NCBI GenBank assembly: GCA_937891015.1
Contig: CALAPY010000056.1
Span: 1 to 46,031 of the forward strand
Source of the DNA: UBA2108 sp002713215
GTDB taxonomy: Bacteria > Bacteroidota > Bacteroidia > Flavobacteriales_G > Salibacteraceae
Length of the DNA: 46,031 bases
Direction: 5' to 3'
The translations under genes and the position numbers were made by a program. Shown piece after piece: positions 14,437 through 20,811 of this stretch (the first letter of the stretch is position 1; each line of letters starts with the position of its first letter). The notes beneath the pieces were generated by a model, which was given only the letters and a program-made list of their open reading frames with translations, had not been told where the DNA came from and made no database searches.

Positions 14437-17031
14437 ATGAATAGAATAGTATTAATCGCAGTATCAATTTTCTTTGCCAATTTGGTGAATGCCCAAGAAT
14501 GGAAGAATGAGATTCCCAGTAAAAAGGACCTTAAGTTTCAGGATGTTCAGCAGGCCTATTACACCTTCTTTGAAAACCACCCGGAGTTGGATGGTAGAAA
14601 GGGAAATGGTCAAAAACAGTTTAAACGGTGGGAATGGTATTGGAAAGCCCGGGTACATCCCGATGGTACTTTTCCTAAAAACGGTGAGCATTGGTACAAC
14701 TGGCAGGAGTATTTAAAGGCATACCCGGATGCCGGGAGTAGATCCACATTAAGCAAGACCTGGAAGTCTTTAGGACCAGACAAAGTTCCTAAACCGGAAG
14801 AGGGGGAAGGAATTGGTAGAATTAACAGCGTTGTTTTTCACCCAAGTGATGCCAATACTTTTTGGGTATGTACTCCTGCAGGTGGTCTGTGGAAAACGAT
14901 CGATAATGGAAAGACCTGGACAACCAATACGGATAACATGCCGGTATTGGGTGTTAGTGACATGGCTATCCACCCAACGGATCCTGATACAATGTGGATT
15001 GTAACCGGAGATGGAGATTTTGGTAATGGATTGAGCAATTTTGGAAATGAAGCTGAAGGTGATACTAAGAGTCTTGGGATTTTTATGTCATCAAACGGAG
15101 GAGCTACCTGGGCTAATGTATATTCTACTCAATACAAGGATGGTGTTACCATGAGAAGAATATTGGTGAATAAGAATGACCCACAATATCTATATGCTGC
15201 CACCAGTCAGGGAATATTAGCAAGTAACAACTATGGAACAAGTTGGTCGAATGTACAGGCAGGACATTTTTTGGATTTGGAGTTTCACCCTTCAAACGAT
15301 GACATATTATACGCAAGTACTTATAATGAAAATGGGGGAGCAGCGATATACAGAACAACCGATGGTGGTTCTAACTGGAATATGGTTGCTAGCGACAGTG
15401 CAGCGGACCGAATTAATATTGAAGTTACGCCGGCAGATACCAGTGCGGTTCTAGCCGTTGCCAGTGAAATGGGAAGTACTGCATTTAGAGGTTTGTTTGG
15501 GTCCTCCGATGAAGGTGCCAATTGGACCGAATTGGCTAATCAAGATGACATTGGGAACTTGTTGGGTTGGGAAACGGATAGAAGTGATGCAAGTGGCCAG
15601 GGCAATTATGATTTGGCCCTAGTAGTTGATCCAACAGATGAAGATGTGTTTTATGTAGGGGGTATTTCTACCTGGAAAACTACTGATGGTGGAAGTAATT
15701 GGAGCATTGCAAACTGGTGGTCGACAGATACTACGCCCGTTGTACATGCGGACAAGCATTTCCTAACTTATCACCCTTTAAGGCCAGGTGAACTTTATGA
15801 GTGTAACGATGGTGGAATCTGGAGAACCAAAGATGGAGGAAATACCTGGGAGAGTCTGTGTGATGGTTTGGCCATTAGCCAAATTTATGACCTGGCAAAT
15901 TCACAGGCAGATGTTTCTCATGTGGTTATAGGATTACAGGATTGTGGTTCCAAGGAACTTAAGTCGGGTACATGGAAGGATATTAATTCTGGAGATGGAG
16001 TAACATGCGCCATTGACGATAAAAACAAATACGTTTATTCTACTTATGTTCAAGGTCAGTTGGACCGAACCGATGCGCAAGGAACAAGAGTCTCGGTATA
16101 TCAAAATATTGGGCATTCAGGAACTCCAAAACCAGCTTGGATGACACCCTTTGCTTTGGACGCAGTAAACCCCTCAATTGTTTACATTGCTTATGAGGAG
16201 ATTTACAAAAGTACTGACAGCGGGGACAATTGGACTAAGTTCAGTAACACGCAAAAAACAGCAGCAATAGAGTATTATTCGGTATCTGCGGTTACCTCCA
16301 GCGTTCAACTTATTGGGGGGCCGCAGGAAATAATGATCTCTACAGATGAAGCCAAAACTTTTAAGGATATTATAAGTGGGCTTCCCAACGCTAAAGCAAA
16401 CCTTAGTTCTATTTATTGCAGCCCTTCCGATATAAACAACATCTATGTTACTTTTTCTGGTTTTGAAGGGGGTGATAAGGTGTATTTTTCCAGTAATCAA
16501 GGTACGTCGTGGACAAACATTACCGGTACAGGACTTCCTAATGTCCCAGCCAATACTTTAATTGAAGATCCTGCAAGTGGTGATTTATATCTAGGTACTG
16601 ATGTAGGCGTGTTTTTAAGAGAAAGTTCTGCAACTGCCTGGAAAAAATTTGGAGATAAGTTGCCTGTAGTTCCAGTTACGGCTTTTGCAATACACTCTGG
16701 AACGTCAATGCTAAGAGCAGGCACTTACGGAAGAGGAGTTTGGGAATCGGAACTTAATACTAAGGGAGTTAGTGAGGTATCGGAGATTCCGAATGACGAC
16801 GGTAGCGTACTTCAGGTGTATCCAAACCCTGGAAATGGATATGTGACAATTAAAGCAGATAAGGAAGTTGACGGGTTTGCAGTATATAATTACTCCGGAG
16901 AACTATTAAACAGTTATCAGTTGGAAAATGTGTCTATAGATTTAAATCTATCACACCTTCCGGCTGGAGTGTATTTCATTGGCGCAAATGGATTACAGTT
17001 TCAAGAATTCACTCGTTATATAAAGCAATAA
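14437..17031 (+). CDS. Sortilin/BNR-type beta-propeller protein with T9SS sorting domain
   Basis: The 864-residue secreted protein has a signal peptide (IVLIAVSIFFANLVNAQ). A large propeller region contains many Asp-box/BNR-like repeats of the form S-x-D-x-G-x-x-W (for example TTDGGSNW, SSDEGANW, STDSGDNW and TKDGGNTW), as in VPS10/sortilin-like and glycosyl-hydrolase-like propellers. The last 75 or so residues form a type A T9SS sorting domain: VLQVYPNPGNGYVTIKAD, then LPAGVYFIGANG. It should therefore cross the outer membrane through T9SS and be attached or released at the surface. The ATG at 14437 is chosen over the TTG at 14392, because only the shorter form begins with a signal peptide. 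No enzyme active site is apparent; a binding role is likely. Confidence 0.88.
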   Translation: MNRIVLIAVSIFFANLVNAQEWKNEIPSKKDLKFQDVQQAYYTFFENHPELDGRKGNGQKQFKRWEWYWKARVHPDGTFPKNGEHWYNWQEYLKAYPDAGSRSTLSKTWKSLGPDKVPKPEEGEGIGRINSVVFHPSDANTFWVCTPAGGLWKTIDNGKTWTTNTDNMPVLGVSDMAIHPTDPDTMWIVTGDGDFGNGLSNFGNEAEGDTKSLGIFMSSNGGATWANVYSTQYKDGVTMRRILVNKNDPQYLYAATSQGILASNNYGTSWSNVQAGHFLDLEFHPSNDDILYASTYNENGGAAIYRTTDGGSNWNMVASDSAADRINIEVTPADTSAVLAVASEMGSTAFRGLFGSSDEGANWTELANQDDIGNLLGWETDRSDASGQGNYDLALVVDPTDEDVFYVGGISTWKTTDGGSNWSIANWWSTDTTPVVHADKHFLTYHPLRPGELYECNDGGIWRTKDGGNTWESLCDGLAISQIYDLANSQADVSHVVIGLQDCGSKELKSGTWKDINSGDGVTCAIDDKNKYVYSTYVQGQLDRTDAQGTRVSVYQNIGHSGTPKPAWMTPFALDAVNPSIVYIAYEEIYKSTDSGDNWTKFSNTQKTAAIEYYSVSAVTSSVQLIGGPQEIMISTDEAKTFKDIISGLPNAKANLSSIYCSPSDINNIYVTFSGFEGGDKVYFSSNQGTSWTNITGTGLPNVPANTLIEDPASGDLYLGTDVGVFLRESSATAWKKFGDKLPVVPVTAFAIHSGTSMLRAGTYGRGVWESELNTKGVSEVSEIPNDDGSVLQVYPNPGNGYVTIKADKEVDGFAVYNYSGELLNSYQLENVSIDLNLSHLPAGVYFIGANGLQFQEFTRYIKQ

Positions 17032-17044
17032 AAATGCAATAGTT

Positions 17045-17080
17045 TATCGATCCGGAATAATCGGATCGATAGACCTTTTT
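17045..17080 (+). terminator. Rho-independent terminator after T9SS propeller gene
   Basis: A perfect 10-bp stem (17045-17054 with 17062-17071) closes a seven-base loop, and a T5 run follows at 17076-17080. It starts 13 bases after the stop codon. Confidence 0.85.
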
Positions 17081-17104
17081 ATAATGGCCGACCTTCTGAT
17101 TTAA

Positions 17105-17463
17105 CTATTGTGATGGAATTGGGAGTTTGTGCATTCTCAAAAAAGAAAGCTTGTCCCAGTAGCCCCGTTGCAATTTAATCTTCCCTGGGTTATATGAAAG
17201 AAGCCGCAACCCTTAAGCCCTAATGGATCTTTCCATTCCAGGATAACCCACTCTCCATCCTCAAAAATATGTTCGGGAATACAAACCATTTCAGTAGAAT
17301 TAAACTCTGAAAAGAACATTTCTTCGATGGCCTGTTTGCCAATTACGGGTTCGTTGGCCACCTGATGATTTATGGCATCATCGTGGTAGAAATCGGCAAG
17401 TTTTTTTGCATTTGCCTGGTTAAAGGCGTCTACCCATTTTTCAACTAAAGCTTTGGGATTCAT
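17105..17463 (-). pseudogene. SnoaL-like/NTF2-fold protein, frameshifted near its 3' end
   Basis: The open frame (17137-17463, 108 codons) has the SnoaL-like cone-shaped fold pattern: WVDAFNQANAKKLADFYHDD, then VIGKQAIEEMFFSEF, EWVILEWKDPLGLKGCGFFH. The family ending, roughly G-K-I-x-x-Q-R-G-Y-W-D-K-L-S-F, is missing after HITQG. It is present in the next frame as GKIKLQRGYWDKLSFLR and runs on to a TAG at 17105-17107. A single base is missing near the CCC at 17183-17185. The full gene would have about 119 codons. This is either a real frameshift mutation or a base error. SnoaL-like proteins include polyketide cyclases and many of unknown role. Confidence 0.8.
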
Positions 17464-17568
17464 TGTACAACCTATTAGGGGTATTTCTTGATCATTCTTT
17501 TATGATTATCCATTTGACCATCTAAACATATTCTCACTCAAATTTACGACACACATGGATTGGTATAG

Positions 17569-18306
17569 CTACGACCTACCCATATCTTTTTTAAACCTAA
17601 AGACTATTATGAAATAGAGTATGGCCAAAACTGTTGCACTTATGTATTCATCACTTCCCTGAAAAAATGCATTCTCATTTTGAACTTCAATAGCGGAACC
17701 AAAAAAGTTATTCCCAAAGTGTAACCCTAGTGGCAACTAGATAGTCCGAAATGCAAAATACAGAATGGTTAGAAATGCTCCAGCGAAGAATAATCCAGGA
17801 CCGGATACTAAGAGATTCATTTCAGGATTAAGGGCATGAACTGCCATAAACAAAACCCCTATTATTATTGAGAGATGCATTGGAGATAAAAATCGATGGC
17901 AATAATTGAGAAACATGCCCCTAAACCATAATTCTTCCCAGGCTACAATCACCAAGGTGATTAGAATGGCAGAAATGGATAGGTTGACATTAAATTGTCC
18001 GTTGTATTCCTCATTTCCGGCAATTACAGAAAGCAACTCGGGAAATAATCCTATTGCCGTTCCTCCAAACATTCCTACAAACAGGTAACCTATTTTTCTT
18101 AATCTCCAATATTCAAGGAATTCAGTTTTGAGTTTAAAAATGGAGATACCAATTAAATTGACAATTGCAAGTAGAACCAGAACCACAACCGATGAATTGA
18201 TCCAGGTGGGGAGTGGCAGTTTCTTAGTGCTAATTAAAATAAATAATCCAACAAATACATGTAGGATTATTACCAGATAAGCTATGATGGGTTGCCTTAT
18301 TTTCAT
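17569..18306 (-). pseudogene. CPBP (Abi/CAAX-like) intramembrane protease, interrupted by an amber stop
   Basis: The open part (17737-18306, 189 codons) encodes a polytopic membrane protein with CPBP motif 1, EELWFRG, and motif 2, VLFMAVHALNP. It stops at a TAG (17737-17739) just before the last conserved motif. Reading through gives LPLGLHFGNNFFGS and about 55 more codons to a TAG at 17569-17571. The read-through contains the expected final H-x-x-x-N motif. Family members usually have Trp at the interrupted position (W-L-P-x-G-x-H), so one TGG-to-TAG change explains the break. CPBP proteins are intramembrane glutamic proteases tied to prenyl-protein processing, bacteriocin self-immunity or signalling. 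Confidence 0.82.
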
Positions 18307-18346
18307 TTAGTTGCTCTTGCTTAAGAGTTAAAGCCTAAGGGCTAAA

Positions 18347-18385
18347 AATAAAAAAGGTTGCTCAAAACAGAAGAGCAACCTTTTT
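18347..18385. terminator. Bidirectional terminator hairpin
   Basis: AAAAAGGTTGCTC (18351-18363) is the perfect inverted repeat of GAGCAACCTTTTT (18373-18385). On the minus strand it could end the transcript of the secreted-protein gene 18605-19168, after a 219-bp untranslated stretch. The hairpin is nearly the same as those at 24148-24180 and 24431-24463. I see no gene between 18386 and 18604. Confidence 0.75.
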
Positions 18386-18604
18386 GAAGGTTAAGAAGAA
18401 AAGTCATAAGTTCAACCACAAGGTAGGTCTAAGTGATTTTCATACCTAACGGTACCGCCTGGAACCGAACTAATACCAAGAGTAACTTAAAATTATCATT
18501 ATGTATGATTTTAATATAAAAATAGCTACTCCAACATTACAATGAGGTAGTCATTTTTACAAGTTAAAGGTATCACTAGTCGGTTAATTCGATTTTCTAT
18601 CCAC

Positions 18605-19168
18605 CTATAATGTATAACGATTCTCAATTATAAAATTTCTCCCATCTGAAGTACCAAGAAATGTAGCGTTAGAACCGCTACAGCCTGCACCTGCTGGACT
18701 GTTTTCATAATGGCTTGATTCGTTTTCAACTGCAGTTCTTAAGCCATAACTACTAAATGTAGCGGTTGCTCCACTGCCATTTGATCGAACAGTGATAATA
18801 ATATCAAACCAATCTGCAAATTCACCTACAGGGTGTGGAACATTAATACAACCATTAGAACCTGGAGCAATAGTGACGCACAAATAACCTGGAGCCGGAG
18901 CCGGACAGTTTGCCAGTTCTGTTTCTTTTCCAGCCGTAGGAGTGTAAGAAATACAAATGGTTTTTTCACAGTTATCATACAACAGGCTGTTCTCAAAACA
19001 AAATTCTGTCGACGCTGAAAAAGGTGGGCATGGCGGATTGCCTTGAGTCCCTTCTTGAGCAAAGATTTCTGTACCGAAGAAAAAAAGTAAAAGGAAGAAC
19101 ATTACTCCCTTAAATAACGATTGCCCTATAAAGGGAATTCGAATTACGTTTGAAATTGAATTTTTCAT
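18605..19168 (-). CDS. Secreted eight-cysteine protein, candidate LytTR target
   Basis: The 187-residue protein starts with a basic region and a strong hydrophobic stretch, then GTEIFAQEG with a likely signal-peptidase site after AQ. The mature part holds eight cysteines and predicted beta strands (KTICISYTPTAG, YLCVTIAPGS, WFDIIITVRS). I recognise no named family. Cysteine number and strand order resemble the neighbouring protein at 19492-19914, although identity is low. It is preceded by the same 34-nt leader element (19189-19222) and the same 21-bp-spaced operator (19281-19311) as that gene. That shared control region ties it to the LytTR regulator encoded just upstream. Function unknown; an extracellular, disulfide-stabilised role is likely. 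Confidence 0.72.
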   Translation of the reverse strand: MKNSISNVIRIPFIGQSLFKGVMFFLLLFFFGTEIFAQEGTQGNPPCPPFSASTEFCFENSLLYDNCEKTICISYTPTAGKETELANCPAPAPGYLCVTIAPGSNGCINVPHPVGEFADWFDIIITVRSNGSGATATFSSYGLRTAVENESSHYENSPAGAGCSGSNATFLGTSDGRNFIIENRYTL

Positions 19169-19188
19169 ATTACTATATTTTAATAATT

Positions 19189-19222
19189 ACCTACTCTCTT
19201 ATAGCTTTTCGGCTTCTGCTTT
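19189..19222 (-). promoter_or_regulatory. Conserved 5' leader element, copy A
   Basis: This 34-nt stretch matches 19933-19966 with four mismatches although the DNA around both has diverged. In the sense direction it ends with GAGAGTAGGT about 20 bases before the start codon. It can form a small hairpin, CTAT/GTAG, where copy B has CTAC/GTAG; the single difference keeps pairing (G-C to G-T). I infer a leader RNA or protein-binding element. It does not match a riboswitch class that I know. Confidence 0.5.
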
Positions 19223-19280
19223 CCAGCGGTAAAGGACTATTAAAAGTAGCAGAGGTCGACGTTAGAATTCTCTTAAATTG

Positions 19281-19311
19281 GTCAACGTTTGCAGATTTTC
19301 GCTTAACGTGG
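19281..19311 (-). promoter_or_regulatory. LytTR-type operator, copy A
   Basis: In the sense direction the site reads CACGTTAAG, twelve bases, then AACGTTGAC, so the GTT cores are 21 bp apart. Two 9-bp direct half-sites with 12-13 bp between them are the known arrangement for LytTR proteins such as AgrA. The same site occurs at 20024-20054 and, on the other strand, at 23972-24002. It lies 113 bases before the start codon of the gene 18605-19168. A possible -7 box (TACTTTT) follows near 19225-19231 in the sense direction. Confidence 0.6.
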
Positions 19312-19425
19312 AATCGGAGATTTTTGGAATCAATTGAGTGGAGAATATGGTTATAAAAATGGATGCATCAAATGCATTGATTTATTTTAACTGAACTAGT
19401 TTGTGCTACCCTAACTTATAGCATC

Positions 19426-19456
19426 AAAAAAGGCTGTTCTATTAAATAGAACAGCC
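19426..19456 (-). terminator. Rho-independent terminator after secreted-protein gene 19492-19914
   Basis: GGCTGTTCTAT and ATAGAACAGCC (19432-19442 and 19446-19456) form a perfect 11-bp stem with a three-base loop. On the minus strand it is followed by six T residues. It lies 35 bases after the stop of the small secreted-protein gene, so that gene is probably a separate transcript. Confidence 0.85.
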
Positions 19457-19491
19457 TGGACCGGTTAAATTCTTACTAATTGTTGGTCCGT

Positions 19492-19914
19492 CTAATTAAT
19501 TACCAGTGTGCCGTTACAAGGGTCGTAAATCATTGAAAAAGACGTGGCACAACATGGTGGGCCCACGGCGGGCCAGGACAAAACACCTGACATAGTACCC
19601 GGACCACCTTGTAGGCATAATGGCACACAATTTAATGCGTTAAGTGTAAGCGGAATAAAAAGGCACGAACCAGCAGGAGAAAGTTCAACCTCGTAAATTA
19701 TTTCGCTATTCGGTGTACTCCAGGATTGCACAGAATTAGCTGGCAAGTGTAAGGAATGTCCAGTAGCCGTTGAGCCACAATTTGCTGGGTCGTCAAACGT
19801 GAAATTCACGGAGATATCAGTACAGGAATTATTAGTTATGAGAATACTAGACTGAGCATGAATGCCTAAGGCCAGTACTCCGGCAAACAGGATAACTAAA
19901 GATATTTTTTTCAT
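19492..19914 (-). CDS. Small secreted eight-cysteine protein, candidate LytTR target
   Basis: The 140-residue protein has a clean signal peptide (ISLVILFAGVLALGIHAQ). The mature part of about 120 residues holds eight cysteines and alternating strands: NNSCTDISVNFTFDD, then SLHLPANSVQSWSTP and EIIYEVELSPAG. No named family is recognisable. A strand-rich, disulfide-bonded extracellular domain is likely. The gene follows the LytTR regulator on the same strand with 141 bp between them. That gap holds a LytTR-type operator and the 34-nt leader also found before 18605-19168, so it seems to have its own regulated promoter, and it has its own terminator. Role unknown. Confidence 0.72.
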   Translation of the reverse strand: MKKISLVILFAGVLALGIHAQSSILITNNSCTDISVNFTFDDPANCGSTATGHSLHLPANSVQSWSTPNSEIIYEVELSPAGSCLFIPLTLNALNCVPLCLQGGPGTMSGVLSWPAVGPPCCATSFSMIYDPCNGTLVIN

Positions 19915-19932
19915 ATTGTTTTTTTTAAGATC

Positions 19933-19966
19933 ACCTACTCTATTGTAGCTTTTCGGTTTCCGCTTT
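19933..19966 (-). promoter_or_regulatory. Conserved 5' leader element, copy B
   Basis: This is the second copy of the 34-nt leader, 18 bases before the start codon of 19492-19914. In this copy the flanking sequence can also form larger alternative stems (CCGCTTT with AAAGCGG, and CGGTTT with AAACCG). Two exclusive structures would suit attenuation or translational control. That is inference. Confidence 0.5.
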
Positions 19967-20023
19967 GGGTAGTAAAAAACCGAAAAAAAAGCGGTAAAAT
20001 GGGTGGTACACTTTCATTTGAAA

Positions 20024-20054
20024 GTCAACGTACATGGATTTTCGCTTAACGTTG
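20024..20054 (-). promoter_or_regulatory. LytTR-type operator, copy B
   Basis: In the sense direction this is AACGTTAAG, twelve bases, TACGTTGAC. The first half-site fits the 9-bp half-site described for AgrA exactly and the second in eight of nine places. The sequence between the half-sites (CGAAAATC...) is shared with copy A. The site almost touches the stop codon of the LytTR regulator gene and lies about 110 bases before the small secreted-protein gene. Confidence 0.62.
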
Positions 20055-20055
20055 G

Positions 20056-20811
20056 TTAATGGACAAAGCGATTTCGAATTGCCTCATTGAATTTGTGCCT
20101 TCTTCTATGGGCAACCTCCAATTGTCGGTGATCGGTGAGCAATACGTGTCCTGAGTGGTTATCATATCCCGAGATGTGATTTAGGTTAATCATATGCGAA
20201 CGGTGAATACGAAAAAAGGAGTTTTTAGAAAAAAGATCGTCGTAGTATTTCAGTGGTTTGGTGCACAAATATTGCCTTCCATCAAGCATGTAAAAAAGTG
20301 CGTAGTTACCGGGCTTGGATTCTATACTAACAATTTTATCCAATGACAGGGTTCGAAACCCGGTTTTAGAACTGATAATAATTTTGTCAAAGATCACTCG
20401 ACCACGATCCAATTCCTGAAAGTGCTCGATCCGATTATCTTCTGTACCGAGAAATTCCTGCACTCGTTCTATTGATCGATTAAGCTCCTTTTCACTAATC
20501 GGTTTCAATAAGTAGTCAAGTGCCGAGTATTTAAACGCCTTAATGGCATATTGGTCATATCCAGTAATAAAAATGACCTTAAATGCATTGTGTTCAAACG
20601 TTTTAAGGATTTCAAATCCGTTTAGCTCCGGCATTTCAATATCGAGCAATACCAGTTCAGGTTTTAGTTCATTGATCAAATGGACACCTTCAATCGCAGA
20701 TGAGGTACTTCCGACGACCGTAATACCTTCTTTGTTCTGAAGCATCATTTCCAATACGTCAATACAGTCTGGTTCATCGTCTATTAATATGACACGAATG
20801 GAATGACTCAT
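20056..20811 (-). CDS. LytTR-family response regulator
   Basis: The 251-residue protein has an N-terminal receiver domain with the acidic pair Asp11-Asp12, phospho-acceptor Asp57 in LVLLDIEMP, a Thr/Ser switch region near FITGYD and Lys103 in YLLKPIS. After a linker, a LytTR DNA-binding domain covers about 145-245, with conserved FFRIHRSHMINLNHI and the following H-x-x-x-V-L-L strand. These proteins bind two direct half-sites about one helical repeat times two apart. The gene overlaps the kinase gene's stop by four bases (ATGA), so the pair is co-translated. Matching operator sites lie directly downstream and upstream of the operon; these are the likely targets. Confidence 0.94.
   Translation of the reverse strand: MSHSIRVILIDDEPDCIDVLEMMLQNKEGITVVGSTSSAIEGVHLINELKPELVLLDIEMPELNGFEILKTFEHNAFKVIFITGYDQYAIKAFKYSALDYLLKPISEKELNRSIERVQEFLGTEDNRIEHFQELDRGRVIFDKIIISSKTGFRTLSLDKIVSIESKPGNYALFYMLDGRQYLCTKPLKYYDDLFSKNSFFRIHRSHMINLNHISGYDNHSGHVLLTDHRQLEVAHRRRHKFNEAIRNRFVH

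Noticed and set aside
19933..19966. Leader element as a c-di-GMP (GEMM) riboswitch
   Set aside because: AAAGC and GTAGG fragments recall the class, but the length, the conserved junction and the tetraloop-receptor parts are absent.
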